Shown piece after piece: positions 47,097-59,161 of a stretch of DNA of 64,000 nucleotides. The stretch is from Oidiodendron maius Zn. Its lineage: Eukaryota; Ascomycota; Leotiomycetes; Myxotrichaceae. Each line of letters opens with the position of its first letter. Position 1 is the first letter of the stretch. Under the pieces are notes generated by a model. That model saw only the letters and a list, made by a program, of their open reading frames with translations. It made no database searches and was not told the origin of the DNA. A program made the translations under genes and the position numbers. Location: NCBI GenBank assembly GCA_000827325.1, contig KN832877.1:1364001-1428000 (forward strand), read 5' to 3'.

Positions 47097-50000
47097 TTAT
47101 AGATTATTGTGGTGCTTTGCGCTCTTCTCCAGCAGCAGCTTCACCACTACGTCGTGCCCTTTCTCTGCAGCCCACGACAGCGGCGTCTGACCATTACTAT
47201 CTTTAATCTCTAGCTGAGCACCTTTCTCCAGCAGCAGCTTCACCACTGCCTCATGCCTATTCATTGTAGCCCACAATAGCGGCGTCCGACCATAAATGTC
47301 TTTAATCTCTAGCTGAGCGCCTTTCTCTAACAGCAGCTTCACCACTACCTCATGCCCATTCCTTGCAGCCCACGACAGCGGCGTCTGACCATAATCGTCT
47401 TTAATCTCTAGCTGAGCACCTTTCTCTAGCAACAGCTTTGCCACTACATCGTACCCATTCCTTGCAACTAACGATAGCGGCGTCTGGCCATATTTGTCTT
47501 TAATCTCTAGCTGGGCACCTTTCTCTAGCAGCAGCTTCACTACCGCCTCGTGCCCATTCTCTACAGCTAACGACAGCGGCGTCTGACCATAATCACTGTC
47601 TTTAGTCTCTAGCTGAGTGCCTTTCTCTAGCAACAGCTTCACCACCGCATCATGCCCATTCCTTACAGCCCACGACAGCGGCGTCTGACTATATTTGTCT
47701 TTAATCTCTAGCTGGGCACCTTTCTCTAGCAGCAGCTTCACCACCACCTCATGCCCATTCCTTGCAGCCCACGACAGCGGTGTCTGACCATAAGCGTCTT
47801 TAATCTCTAGCTGAGCACCTTTCTCTAGCAGCAGCTTCACCACTACCTTGTGCCCATTCTCTACTGCCAACGACAGCGGCGTCTGACCATAATCATTGTC
47901 TTTGGTCTCTAGCTGAGCACCTTTCTCTAGCAACAGCTTCACCACCGCATCATGCCCATTCTTTGCAGCCAACGACAGCGGCGTTTGACCATATTTGTCT
48001 TTAATCTCTAGCTGAGCACCTTTCTCTAGCAGCAGCTTCACCACCGCATCATACCCATTCCTTGCAGCTAACGACAGCGGCGTTTGACCATATTCATTGT
48101 CTTTAGTCTCTAGCTGAGCACCTTTCTCTAGCAGCAGTTTCACCACCGCATCATACCCATTCCTTGCAGCTAACGACAGCGGCGTTTGACCATATTCATT
48201 GTCTTTAGTCTCTAGCTGAGCACCTTTCTCTAGCAGCCGCTTCACTATCGCCTCGTGCCCATTCTCTGCAGCCCACAACAGGGGCGTCCGACCATAATCA
48301 CTGTCTTTAGTCTCTAGCTGAGTGCCTTTCTCTAGCAGCAGCTTCACCACCGCATCGTACCCATTTCTTGCAGCCCATAATAGTGGCGTATAATCATATT
48401 TGTCTTTAATCTCTAGCTGAGCACCTTTCTCTAACAGCAGCTTTACCATTGCCTCAGGCCTATTCATTGCAGCCCACAATAGCGGCGTCCGACCATAAAT
48501 GTCTTTAATCTCTAGCTGAGCACCTTTCTCTAGCAGTAGCTTCACCACTGCCTCGTGCCCATTCTCTGCAGCACACAACAGCGGCGTCTGACTATAATTG
48601 TCTTTAGTCTCTAGCTGAGCACCTTTCTCTAGTAGCAGCTTCACCACTGCCTCGTGCCCATATCTTGCAGCCCATGACAGCGGCGTCTGACCATTGTTGT
48701 CCTTGGAGTTAGCATCGACCCCTTCACGCTCAAGCAGCAGCCACGCTATTTTCACCAGGCCGATAGAAGCAACTAAATGCAATCCAGATACGCCTTTTGG
48801 AAACTTCTGACTATAGTTGGAGTATCGATAATCTGGAAGGTGTATGACTTGGCTGGTGCACGTTACTTTCGATTCGTGTATTAGAAACTTTAGGGCCCGC
48901 TCTTTGATTGCGTCTTCTAGGTCTCCATGACCATGATCACCCCAGTGTGTGGCAGCGTACTCAAGAAAGGGATATTTGTGCATCCGGGTATCCATTTCCT
49001 TATCGCTACGGCAGTAGCCTTCAGCAAATACATCGAATGAGATGTACACAACGCAAGCCACTGCGATAGAAGTCTGGGCATCTGGAAACCGAGTTGCTCG
49101 AATGCGCTCAAAGTACTCCTGGGTAGTGTAGTGCACCAAGCGAAGTATCTTGCTCTGTTGATCAATCGTAACCAAGCCAGCACATACGGAGACTAGAACA
49201 TCTTCGTCTGGAAGAGCGTCTTCATCAAAGTCTTCATCTCCGGACTCGGCAGCTATGGCATGTTGGACTTCGATAACAGTCAACGGTCTAAGGGCATAGG
49301 AAATCCAATAGAGAACTCGTTCAGCTAACTTGGTGTCATCTTCGTCCTGACTTGAAATTCTTTGCATAGCTTCATCATAAATGTCATTCAGTTCCTTCGG
49401 TAGATTCTCTAAAGCCTTGCGAATATCTCGGCGATTGTTTTTCTTTGCTAGTGAGTCCATTTGTAGCTGAGCTAGTAAAAACCTTAAAGGGAATTAATAT
49501 AGTTCTCTTTGGGTATATTGTAGGCACTTACATTCCTCTAGCGTTCTCTACAATGGTGTTTAGGATAACTGCTTGTAAATCTGGATTTGATTTAACAAGT
49601 CGTACCAGCCGACCCTCGCTTTCAATCCGATGTTTAAGATATTTCTCTACATCCTCATCACTTGCGCGAATTTCCACCCGTTTCGCCTGTCCAAACTCGC
49701 GCTCTATGGCTTGGATGTGTCGCGAGGTAGTCAAGAGATATATAGTTGGCTGTAGCTTTCGAATCTCAGCGAGGAAGCTCTCTCTAGTAGAGTTGCTTTC
49801 TCGGCATTCGTCAAGAGCATCGATAACAATAAAAACTTTCGAGGTGCGGCGGGCTTCTGATTGTAGTAATTTGGACAATTCACCAAGGGTAGGGCGAATC
49901 TGCTTCTTGCTATGACAGTGATAAAGGGACACAACATCGTCAGAAATGACGGGGTTCCTCTGAACTAGCTGTTGCAACAGGCTTGCGATAAGATTGACAG

Positions 50001-50999
50001 CTGTCTGATTCTCCTGATCCTTATAACTGCAGTAGATGTATGCGATGTTGACATCGTCATTTTCGAAGTGTTGTTCGAGGTGGTTTACAACAATTGATCT
50101 AGGATAATCTGCTTGTCAGTCTTAGATGATAGGAATGTTTAGGGAGGGGTGTGTACGTGAGGATGGTTTTGCCAGCACCGGCTTGAATCCTGTTAGTACG
50201 TAGTAATAATGAAGTAGTAGTTCAATAGGAGTTGCATACGGAGTCCAGGACACCATAGAGTTCTCTTAGTTCCATCTAGCCAGCTCCTAAAAGTTTCATC
50301 CTTCAACAACCACTCCCCAGTTCCTTCTTGGCGTCGACTAAAGAAATCATTTTGCTTGGTATGAAAATTTAGAGGAGATATCCAGTTTATAACATTCTGG
50401 GTCTCTTTGTCTAAGGTGTGGAGTTAGCATCTAAGATAATAACAAAAAATGGAATATTTCCCCACCTTTTTGACCCTTTCGCATATTGTCCTTCACCTCA
50501 GCGATATCGTGTTTCATTGCTTGAGATAGCTTACTGAGGATAATTAGTAGATATACCATTGGAGCGAAGGTTGATCTCACAAATGATCCTTCTGTAGAGC
50601 AAGACTAACTAGCGTCTTCAGCCGCTCTATTTTGGAAAGGATGTTGCTAATCTCATTCTTATCAAGTGTCCAGATCAGCGTCTTGCCAAACTTCTTTATT
50701 CCGGCCTCTGGTTTCAATTTCCTTGCCAGCTCCTCCATTGCATCCTTAAATTGGTCCAACGGTCCGCCTCCCACGCCAAGTGAACGAACTCCAGCGAACC
50801 ATGCACTCGCTGTATCTGATTCTTCTACCCTATACCTCAAATCTGTAAAAAGTGCCAAGAGGCTGCTGCCTTCTCGTGCAAGAGTCGCTCGATCTTTGGG
50901 CGCATCCTTCACATCGTTGAGGTATTTGATAGTGGTTGTAGTAGCATCGATTAGCTGTATAACGCTGGCAACTAAACCGACCGCAGTGATAGGGTCCAT
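47097..50999 (-). CDS. STAND/NLR-type protein: N-terminal domain, NACHT, 17 ankyrin repeats
   Basis: Exons (minus strand) 50999-50581, 50533-50466, 50410-50254, 50189-50157, 50098-49532 and 49482-47097; 1209 aa. Residues 1-200 fit the 'fungal N-terminal domain of STAND proteins' (MDPITAVGLVASVIQLIDA...). Then WISPLNFHTKQNDFF and RRQEGTGEWLL, a linker typical of fungal NACHT proteins, a Walker A AGAGKT near 218-223, a Walker B VFIVIDALDE and the NACHT winged-helix region. The last 570 residues are one degenerate and 16 near-identical ankyrin repeats. Such proteins act in non-self recognition and programmed cell death. One point is weak: the in-frame junction before Walker A uses a poor GTGTCC donor; the better GTATGC donor shifts the frame. 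Confidence 0.85.
47130..48710 (-). repeat. Array of 16 near-identical ankyrin-coding repeats
   Basis: Tandem units of 99 bp (33 codons), some 102 bp with one extra codon (SDY, NEY or NDY versus KY/IY-type). Nearly every unit keeps VVKLLLEKGAQLE and GQTPLSLA or GRTPLLWA. Variation is concentrated at a few positions per unit (ARNGY, AENGH, VENGH, MNR). Two adjacent units (about 48,040-48,240) are virtually identical. Such homogeneity at DNA level suggests recent unequal exchange or concerted evolution. Confidence 0.9.
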
Positions 51000-51974
51000 A
51001 CCAGCTTCGAGCCTAGCAGGGCCCTAGCCAGAGGGAACATAAGATATTTGGCGCGACAGTAAAATAGTGGTCGCAGCTAGTACGTGTTGTAGCCTGAAGT
51101 CAGCCAATGCGCTAGCCACAATGGTGCTAGTGTATACCAAGTGTGGCCAGAGGCTCAGTGGCCTGGTACCGTAGTAAGGACGTGGGAATTTCAAGAGATA
51201 GTTCGCATATCGCAACTTTTGTTTCCTGCTGTTCAAAATCGAGCCTCGAATATCCCAGCGCTCTTAGGGTTAGACAAGATAGCACGCTCTCAGGACCGGC
51301 CTATCTCATCGAACTGCAAGCGCGAAGAGCGGAGGATCCGTTGGGGACTTTGTTCCTGAGCAAGGTCTTTCTTCGGTGGCATCATTGCATCGGTGTATTG
51401 ATGGTACGCGAGCGGGAATCACGGACGAAAAGGTTGTGGAGATATTCTGGTAGTCATTCTAATATGTACTGGGGCGCTGTATACAACATTAACGAAGCTT
51501 GTACTTAGTCAATTTAGGCAGATAATAATAGACACTTGGAACACAGTGCCAGACTCCTATATCGGGAGCCTTATAGTTCCTAGAGCACACGATGCCAGGC
51601 AGTTATTGACATAAATAGTGTTCCTACTAGATACTAGACTCCACTAGTTCATAATAATATCGCTGAATTTGAAAGGCAGCGACCCTGATATATTATAAAC
51701 ACCTTGAAATATACTCAAAATAAGGAAGAATTTAGTGGCAAAATAAGTGGACCATATACAATTATTAGGGGGGAGATAGCATTGTACGTGAGATTTTGCT
51801 ATAAAAATTGATGGGGTATCATAATGCCAAACTCCGCACAGCAAGTCGAGGCGGCCAGACACTCAACCTAAACACCTGCGCTAAAAACATAAAAATACAA
51901 CGCTGGCAAACTAGTACTCGCAGACCACCCTTCTTCGATCATCTGTCCATGCTAGTATCTCCTAGCGACGGCTA
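51000..51974. other. Upstream region of the NLR gene and intergenic sequence
   Basis: The first 270 bp are mostly occupied by a dispersed repeat (51,016-51,266). From 51,270 to 51,974 I see only AT-rich non-coding sequence with small unsupported open frames. Confidence 0.45.
51016..51266 (+). repeat. Dispersed repeat, copy 1
   Basis: About 251 bp sharing high identity with 59,566-59,835 in the same orientation, from GCAGGG through CCCAGCGCTCTTA. Blocks such as TGAAGTCAGCCAATGCGCTAG and GTTCAAAATCGAGCCTC are nearly unchanged. No terminal inverted repeats or coding capacity seen. It begins 17 bp upstream of the NLR start codon, so it probably supplies that gene's 5' leader or promoter. Confidence 0.8.
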
Positions 51975-53664
51975 TTATTTCTCCTTTTCCTTGTTGCTCG
52001 ATGGTGATCTTTCCATGTTCTGTCTTTCCCGGTCTTCTTGCCTCTGAGCCTCCTCCCTTTTTCGAACCAGTCGGTTTCGTTCTTCCACTTTCCTGGCATG
52101 TTCTGCTATCTTCTCCGACTCCTCTCTCTGCTCACCTGTAAATCATGAGTAATCAAAATTTTTTAACATCGGAATACAAATTACGTACTTTTGGATGCTT
52201 TTCGAGCAGCAAGTCCCAAGAATCTTGGGAGCTGAATGATATCCGGGCGCACACAGTCATCTGCTCCGAGTAATATCTCCAAAGGGACCACTGAAGATAC
52301 CAGGAAAACAGCCCTCCTTGTTGAGCCTCCTTGTATGTTCTCCAACCACAAGGTGGTCTCGCAAGAAGCGGTTGTGAGCTGCCCGTTAAATCCAATAAAA
52401 CTTTTTACTGCAATCCAAATCGACTGTTTGCGCTCCGAGCTGGTGTACTATAGTTTCTGCAACCCAATTCAACTTTTCGCATTGCGTATCGAAGCGCAAG
52501 TTGATAGATCGGAGCCTTGGTCCTGTCCTATTTCCTTGTCTGTCATTCTGCCAGACCTCTACATCCCATTAGAAAAATTTTGCCTGCCTCACAGATTAGC
52601 AAGGTCAATTGTGAGAGTAAAGGTGAGAAGCAAAATCCTACATCATCCGCCATGCCTGTGCTGGATTCCTGCTGAGATCTTCGTAGAGCAATGCCTGTGG
52701 GACTAACGGGGTCGTTCAGTCCATTTAAGGACCGGCTAGAGGATCCGTTCTCGTCCGACACTTGACTGGAGTATGTGCTGCTCATTGAGTTTATTGACCG
52801 AGACCGAGTCGTGGTTCTGCTCGCTGCTGAGAATCTTTCATTCAACCTCTCGCTACTGCTTGCCGTATAAGATGCGTTCTCCCCTTCGTAAACTCGACGT
52901 GTGTTCATACCGGCATGGATATCAAAAGCTTGGGGTTCCTCTGCCTGAGATGGCATCGCTTGTTGGCTGTCCGCCGAAGGATTCTGATTCGATATCGTTT
53001 GACTACTTCCGTATTCGTTTCCCTCCAAGTTTCCTTGCGGGATACTCTGATGGCTGGTTGATTGCGAAATCTCATGCTCGCTGTTTCGGCGTGGGGAGGA
53101 TGATTGTGAGTCTGCCACAAAACCCTGATATCCACTATTGTCCCATGTGATGGGTCGAGACAACAATAGGTTATTGCTATATGGTTGGTGTCGTTGTTGA
53201 GTCGAAGGATACGAAAAATGTTGTGTGTTTGGAGGGGTATAAACCGTAGAGTCGATCGCTCCAGTAGGGATTTGATCACTTGCAGGACAAGAAGAGTTGA
53301 ATATATTTTGGGATGATGGGCCCTCGAGATGAGGAGAGAATGGTTGACGCGACTGTGACCTGTTCCTGAAGCTGTCGGGTCCAGGGAGAGAGTTCCGGCC
53401 ATATTGGGCGTGGTGAGTGGTGATGTGGGTGTTGGTTGGCAAAGAATTGCGGTGGTCAAGCATGACTGTGGGGGATATTGGAATATTTATCTCGCTCTGT
53501 GAGTCTCTATGATCATACGATAGTCGCCCGTTATTTGCACCGATAGAGTTATCAGAGGGAGAGCTTTGACCATGCTGACTCCCATCTTCTGCGATGGGTT
53601 GTGGTCGCCGCCGTCGAGGTGGTAGCCCTCTTCCATCGAACGAACCCGGTTGGTAATGCGGCAT
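51975..53664 (-). CDS. Ser/Gln/Asn-rich protein with retropepsin-like segment and charged C-terminal helix
   Basis: Proposed exons (minus strand) 53664-52642, 52556-52449, 52378-52189 and 52135-51975; 493 aa. The first 340 residues are low-complexity and disordered, rich in Ser, Gln, Asn and Pro. The middle (RLRSINLRFDTQCEKLNWVA, then ENIQGGSTRRAVFLVSSVVP, LEILLGADDCVRPDII) resembles the retropepsin-like domains found in some fungal proteins, but DTG appears as DTQ, so it is likely non-catalytic. The C-terminus is a charged helix (SEKIAEHARKVEERNRLV...). The intron at 52,379-52,448 is tentative; sequence inside it also looks protein-like (FIGFNGQ). Function unknown. Confidence 0.6.
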
Positions 53665-54447
53665 TTCAGAAGATCATGAGTATTGCCGCTTCTTGCGTCC
53701 TGCTGGTCTTCCTCGCCTTCCTTGCCGCTGATGAAGAAGATCTGGGATCAGGAGTGATGTGGGCGATCGCGATACAGGCTAACTAGAAGCGAGTGTTATC
53801 TATCATGTGCATTAGGCGGCTAGAACCTGGCTAGAGTCCTGAATTAGGATACCTCCGATGCTCCACTATTGATTCTTCAGCCTCACCATGACAGCTGAAC
53901 TCGCTCTCGGCAGCCACATCGCTGGTCATGGAGGCCTCGGCAGGGTACGTAGTCGCGCCTAGAAACACTCGAGCATGATCATTCTAGCAGCGCACGACTA
54001 CTGGTGTTCCTATTCTGCAGTACTTTCTGAACTATTCTCCGAGTCCAAACAACGTGGACACGTCACCAAGAGAGAGGGTTCCGAGGAGACCGAGGTCGGC
54101 GTGCATACAAGCTGGGCGTAGGGCTTTTCCTTTTCGACACGGGACGAACACACGGGACGAGCCATGTTATCTATCCAATCATACATGGTCGAGTCGGTGA
54201 CCCCCAGTCCCCCTGACTCGAACGGCTGATAATGGGGCGGCAGCCTTGTCGCATACATTCTTTTATCTTGTGCTCCGTTTCTGTTCTGAGAAATGGTTCC
54301 TTTGTTGAGGCATTCACTGACACTTGTTCTCATGAATAATATTGAATAATATAGGCGCCGTAGCTTGCGCTCGACCGTTCCTTGTATAGCGTTCGCAACT
54401 TCCGGGATATAGCATTGAGTCACTGCTCGAAATACTATAGGTCGAAC
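53665..54447. other. Intergenic, 0.8 kb divergent promoter
   Basis: Lies between the Ser/Gln-rich gene (minus) and the permease (plus). A minus-strand open frame of 137 codons (54,010-54,423) shows no recognisable features. Confidence 0.4.
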
Positions 54448-56675
54448 ATGGAGAAAGCCTCAAGGCCCTCGACTTTCGAACGCTTCGTCCGAAGCTTCGA
54501 CGAGCACACCCCTGGCCCGAATCCTGATGACCAGCTAGCTTCGGCACTCGAAAAAGATCTCAAAGGCTATCACAGTCAATTGATTGCTCTTGGGAGCGCT
54601 ATAGGCACTGGGCTCTTTATTGCATCCGGAGAAGGACTATCGCTTGCGGGACCCATACCACTCTTGGCTGCATTCTGCTTCGTAGGAGTGACATTATGCC
54701 CTACGGTTTTTGCGTTGGGAGAAATGGCAACACTCTTCTCGAAACCAGGTGGATTCTTTGAGCACTGCAGAATGTACACCGACGAGGCGTGGGGCGGAGC
54801 TATGGGCTGGAAGTATGTTCTTGCTTGCGGATCACCTTCAACCGCTGACAAAGATCAGTTATGTCGTTGGATGGCTAATTACTCTCCCTCTCGAATTAGT
54901 GGCTTCTTCGATAACGCTGCAATACTGGGGAAATCCACTTGGGAATCATGCTGCCTGGGTGACTATTTTCCTTGTTTGCATTGTGGTTATCAATCTCTTG
55001 GGAGTGAAGAGGTTCGCCGATTTCGAAGCTGCGTTTAGTGTCATGAAGGTGGCAGCAATCATTGGATTCATGTAAGTGCAAAAGTTATACGTAGAAAGGC
55101 ACTTCTAACATCTATGATAGAATATTTGGCATCCTCCGCGACGTGGGACTCGGTTTTCACGGACAAGCTATTGGTACCGTGTATTGGTACAAACCAGGAG
55201 CGACGAATAATGGATGGTATGGGTTCTGCGCTGTCCTGATTATTGCCGCGTTTGCATACTCGGGAAGTGAAGTGGTTGGTTTGACTGCTGCAGAACAGGA
55301 AGATCCCAAAAGAGATATGCCGAGAGCAATCAAGAAAGTGTTTTGGCGTATCGGTCTCGTAAGAACACTTGGTCCTAACTAAGATAGCGTCACTAATTTC
55401 TACATCTAGTTCTATATCGCTTCAATCTTCATCGTTGGCCTGCTTGTTCCCCAAACTGATCCTAGTTTACTCAACCCCCAACAATCCTATGACTCTAAGG
55501 CCTCACCATTCGTCATCGCCCTTATAGAATCTGGAGTACGAGGGCTGCCTTCGATTCTTAATAGTGTCATCCTAATCACCGTCCTCTCTGTCGCCAATTC
55601 TTCTGTTTACGGGTCATCTAGAGTTCTTGGCGCGATGGCTGCTGCTGGACTAGCTCCCCAAGCGTTTGCCTTTGTCGATACAAAAGGGCGACCGCTTCGA
55701 TGTTTCTACCTCTCATTTGCCTTTGGATGCCTTGCATACCTCGTAGATCTCAAGCAAGAAAACACAGTCTTTTTATGGTTTGTATCTTTAGCTGGTCTTT
55801 CCTCCATAATCTCATGGACATCAATCTGTGCGACGCATATACGGTTTCGGCAAGCCCTCAACCTTCACGGCAAAGCCTTGGAATCTCTGCCTTACCAATC
55901 GCCCATGGGTGTCATAGGCTCCTGGATTGGACTCCTCTGCAACATTTTCATAATTGTGATACAGTTCATCACTGCGGTGCACCCCTTGGGCTACGCCTCG
56001 ATGTCGAGCAGCCAGAGAGCGACATCATTCTTCCAATCGTTCATGGCATTCCCTTTAGTTGCAATCATTTACCTTGGTTTTAAGTTCTTCAAAGGCACGG
56101 AGATTCTAGGTGTCACTTTTTCATGGCGATCCATCAGATTCGACAATCCGAGAATCATTTGGGGCAAAGGCACAACCGTGGTAGATTTGAGGAGGGAGGC
56201 TGGCCGAGTGGACTTCGACGATTCTTGGAATCGTGGAGACTATCTGGAGTGGGCTAGGGACCACCCGGAATTAAAAATTCGGGAAGAGGAATTGTGGTGG
56301 TGTCCAACGCTTCTAAGGCCTTGCATCAGGTTCTTCTATTTCCCGTGGGATTGGAGACAAAGGACACAGACAGATGCTGTCATGGTCTTTGGTGATAACA
56401 TTGATTCGCGAGATGACCTCGTTGAAGCCGTGCACAATGATGCAGATACCGTCTTTCGATACATCCGGTGCCTGTGGACTGATAAGGATGCCGTGTTACG
56501 CACACAATTCGGAGCAGATATGGCAGCCCCAAATTACATCATTTCGCGAGATGAGCTTGTTAGAGAGGTTGATGAGAGCCCAGATTCGGTCTTTATTTAC
56601 TTGCGGCGTCTGCGGGCTGAGAGGACAGCCTTGTTACGCATTGAATTTGTGGATTATGAGATTATCTCTCCCTAG
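54448..56675 (+). CDS. Amino-acid permease (YAT/GAP1-like) with unusual duplicated C-terminal tail
   Basis: Exons 54448-54812, 54859-55071, 55121-55358 and 55410-56675; 693 aa. The first intron joins MGW-N to YVVGWLITLPLELV, a classical family segment. Other family motifs: LALGSAIGTGLFIASGEGL-type start (seen as IALGSAIGTGLFIASGEGLS), VKRFADFEAAFSVMKV, YSGSEVVGLTAAEQEDP, and SSVYGSSRVLGAMAAAGLAP. About 12 transmembrane segments are expected; it imports amino acids at the plasma membrane. The family is usually 520-590 aa. The extra tail of about 100 residues holds two tandem copies of a charged motif: RDDLVEAVHNDADTVFRYIR and RDELVREVDESPDSVFIYLR, period 46 codons. I do not know this tail from other permeases. 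Confidence 0.88.
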
Positions 56676-58060
56676 CTAGAGCGTCAACTGATACTGGAGA
56701 AATTTTGCGGATAGAAAACGAGGCTAATGATGGAATGATAGAATGGAAAAATATAAAAGAACAAAAATGCACAATATAGAACAGTTTAGAAATGGGAATT
56801 CTTCACTGCCTTCGCTGCTTTCACTGTGCACCCTGTGGCAGAAGCCAGGGTTTCCCAAAAGATAGGAAATTTGGCACGAAATTCATACTCCAATCTCATC
56901 TTTACCCTATTCCGTTTCAGTCCCTGGGCGTGAGCAGCAGCTGCTTTACTTAAGTCGAAGGCGAGCATGCCTGCAATGAGCAGCCTGTGGGGAGCATGAG
57001 CACACCCATGGACAGGGCCTCTTAGAAGCAAAGCCAACTCCGAGTATTAAAACGAAACCACTCTGAAAATTGAAGTAGAAGCGTCAAGTTTTTGAACTGT
57101 TTCTTTTAGTGTCGATTAAGATATAGGCAGACGAGATCAAGCTAGGCGAGAGAAATGAGCAAGTCCGACCCCTAGGTGGATCTTCTTGGGCCTGCCAAGA
57201 CTTAGCCATGATGAACACTAAGTTGCGTTTGTAGCTAATACGAAATACGGCGACGAAAAATACAGCAACGGTTACAGCGCACTGACCAAAAGGTTTAGTG
57301 ATTGTTACAGGCCCAATACGCTACAAAACTAGGGCTTACAAGCCTGCAGCTCACAGAATTCACAGTGAGTTTGGTTGCTTGGCAACTTGTAAGTGAGACA
57401 CTCACTGTCTAGCATACTGACAGGACTTTTGTCGCCGTACTGTACCTATTGTCATACCACGGAAATATTTCTACTTCCCAATCCTATTCTGATGTAAGCA
57501 GCGCCGCCTTTGCTTAGGCTCGGCTCAGGCATGCTCAGGCCTGCTCAGCCAATTCACATTGCTTGCTAGAAATTAGCAACTCTTCCGTAGCTTGGGATCC
57601 CAAATATCTCTCCTGGGTAATCTAAAATTGGCCTTTGCTTCTTTCCTCTCTAACCTTATCACCATGTTTACCTTATTGTCTCGAGTCCCAAGAAAGGATC
57701 CTTATTGAAGGATCTCTCCACTCTTTGGCAACCGAGGCGGCGTACGAACTGATGGCGGATGAAGAATCCTCTGATGGACACGCATACGATGGTTCCCAGC
57801 GCAGCGACCAGCACGAATACAAGCTTCGGATGGAAATACAAATACATTTTCATGGCCATTTCATAGACAGCAACACCAAAAGGTAGAGGCTCGTCCTAGA
57901 CTAGGCTCTCCATAATGCAGCTCCGTTAGGGTGTGAGGGAAGGAACTATCGGGTAAATGTATATATGGAATTAAGCAAATTTCCCTTTCCCTTTCGGGAA
58001 TTGTCACTATTCCCACGCTCAATCATTAACATCATTTCTAGCCCCAATCTCTCATCACAG
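56676..58060. other. Intergenic, 1.4 kb
   Basis: 3' region of the permease and 3' region of the 2EXR-like gene. A minus-strand open frame of 83 codons (56,786-57,037) and overlapping frames at 57,635-57,886 show no recognisable family. A short run of CTCAGGC/CTCAGCC units lies near 57,515-57,550. Confidence 0.4.
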
Positions 58061-59074
58061 CTATCTTCTCCGACCCCTTCTCCGCTTGGGCGGTTGAACC
58101 CACTGGACTGGAGTCCTATGCTCATAGACTCCATCACCAAGAGTCATGCCCGTCTTCCCTTCCATACACATTTTCAAATACTCTGCCCAATCGTCCGTGA
58201 TCCTTCCTTTAACCATAACATTCTGCATCCCTCTAAGTTTCGTCAAAGGCTCCAAGACCTGCTGATCAACATCAACCGACTGCCTACACAGCACCTCCAA
58301 CTCCTCAAGACTCATATATTCCATCCCGAACGCTCTCCTAAGTCCATTAAAGCAACAACCCACATGATCACCTTGCCACCCACCCTCACTATAATGCCTC
58401 ACCTTCTCAAACTGAACCGCAATCTCATTCGGATTATCGTCCGTCACCACGCCACACAGTCGAATCTCGCAGGTATGTATATGATGTCCGTCCCCTAGGA
58501 CGTCCACGAACTTCTCCAACTGCTCTCGAACCTTGCGAGCTGGCTGCGCGGGCTTATCCGCCACGCTGTTCACGTGTGAGCTTCGGAAGAGATACACTTC
58601 GATGACGAGGTTGCGGATCTGCCGTAGATGTTCGACGGATGGCATGAATGTGCGGCGGCGCACGAACCATGGTGGTGTTGGCCAGGGTTCGCGTGTCTGG
58701 TCCGTACACTGGCGGTGCTCCTGGCTCCAGTTCAGAGGAAACTGGAGGACGATCTGGTTATCGCCCCAGAGGACGGCGCTTGCTTCTTGGTTGATTTGCC
58801 GGTTCGTCAAGAGGAAGGATACCGGGAATGTTGGGCGGGGAAAGATCTTGCAGTTACGGGCTAGGTCTTTCTAGGGAGTACTGTCGATGGCGGGATAGAG
58901 TGGCACGCTGGCACGGAAGAGCATGCGGTATATTTTGCGCCGAGCTTCGGGTGGAAGTTTGAGGAAGGGGAAGGAGAAATCTTGAGGAAACGGTACCGGG
59001 GTTGAGATGTCAGATTCAGGCTCTATAGGAATTAGAGGCGGAGGGGGTGGTCGTGCTTCAGGGGCGTGTCCCAT
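58061..59074 (-). pseudogene. F-box/2EXR-like protein gene with one in-frame TAG
   Basis: The minus strand is open for 338 codons except for a single TAG at 58,871-58,873. Before it: a Pro-rich start, then FPFLKLPPEARRKIYRMLF, the LPxExRxxIY motif of fungal F-box/2EXR proteins. After it, in the same frame: SFLLTNRQINQEASAVLWGD, the second conserved part of this family, and an ordinary C-terminus with a basic tail. No intron could remove the TAG, since nearby GT-AG pairs are too close. Either the gene was recently inactivated, the base is an error, or the stop is read through. Function in the family: substrate adaptor or unknown. Confidence 0.65.
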
Positions 59075-59161
59075 TTTGATCTCGATCTTACTTCAGCAAA
59101 TTCAATTGACAATGGGTAAGAAAGAAGACGCTTTGTCTCCCTTACTGCCTAGTCTTGTTAT

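Noticed and set aside
47130-48710. CRISPR-like periodic array
   Set aside because: The period is 99-102 bp, fully coding, and translates into ankyrin repeats; the genome is eukaryotic.
51016-51266. Reading the dispersed repeat as a solo LTR or MITE
   Set aside because: No TG...CA ends, terminal inverted repeats or clear target duplication at either copy, so I left the class open.
56786-57037. Minus-strand open frame of 83 codons after the permease
   Set aside because: No family match and no promoter or splice evidence.
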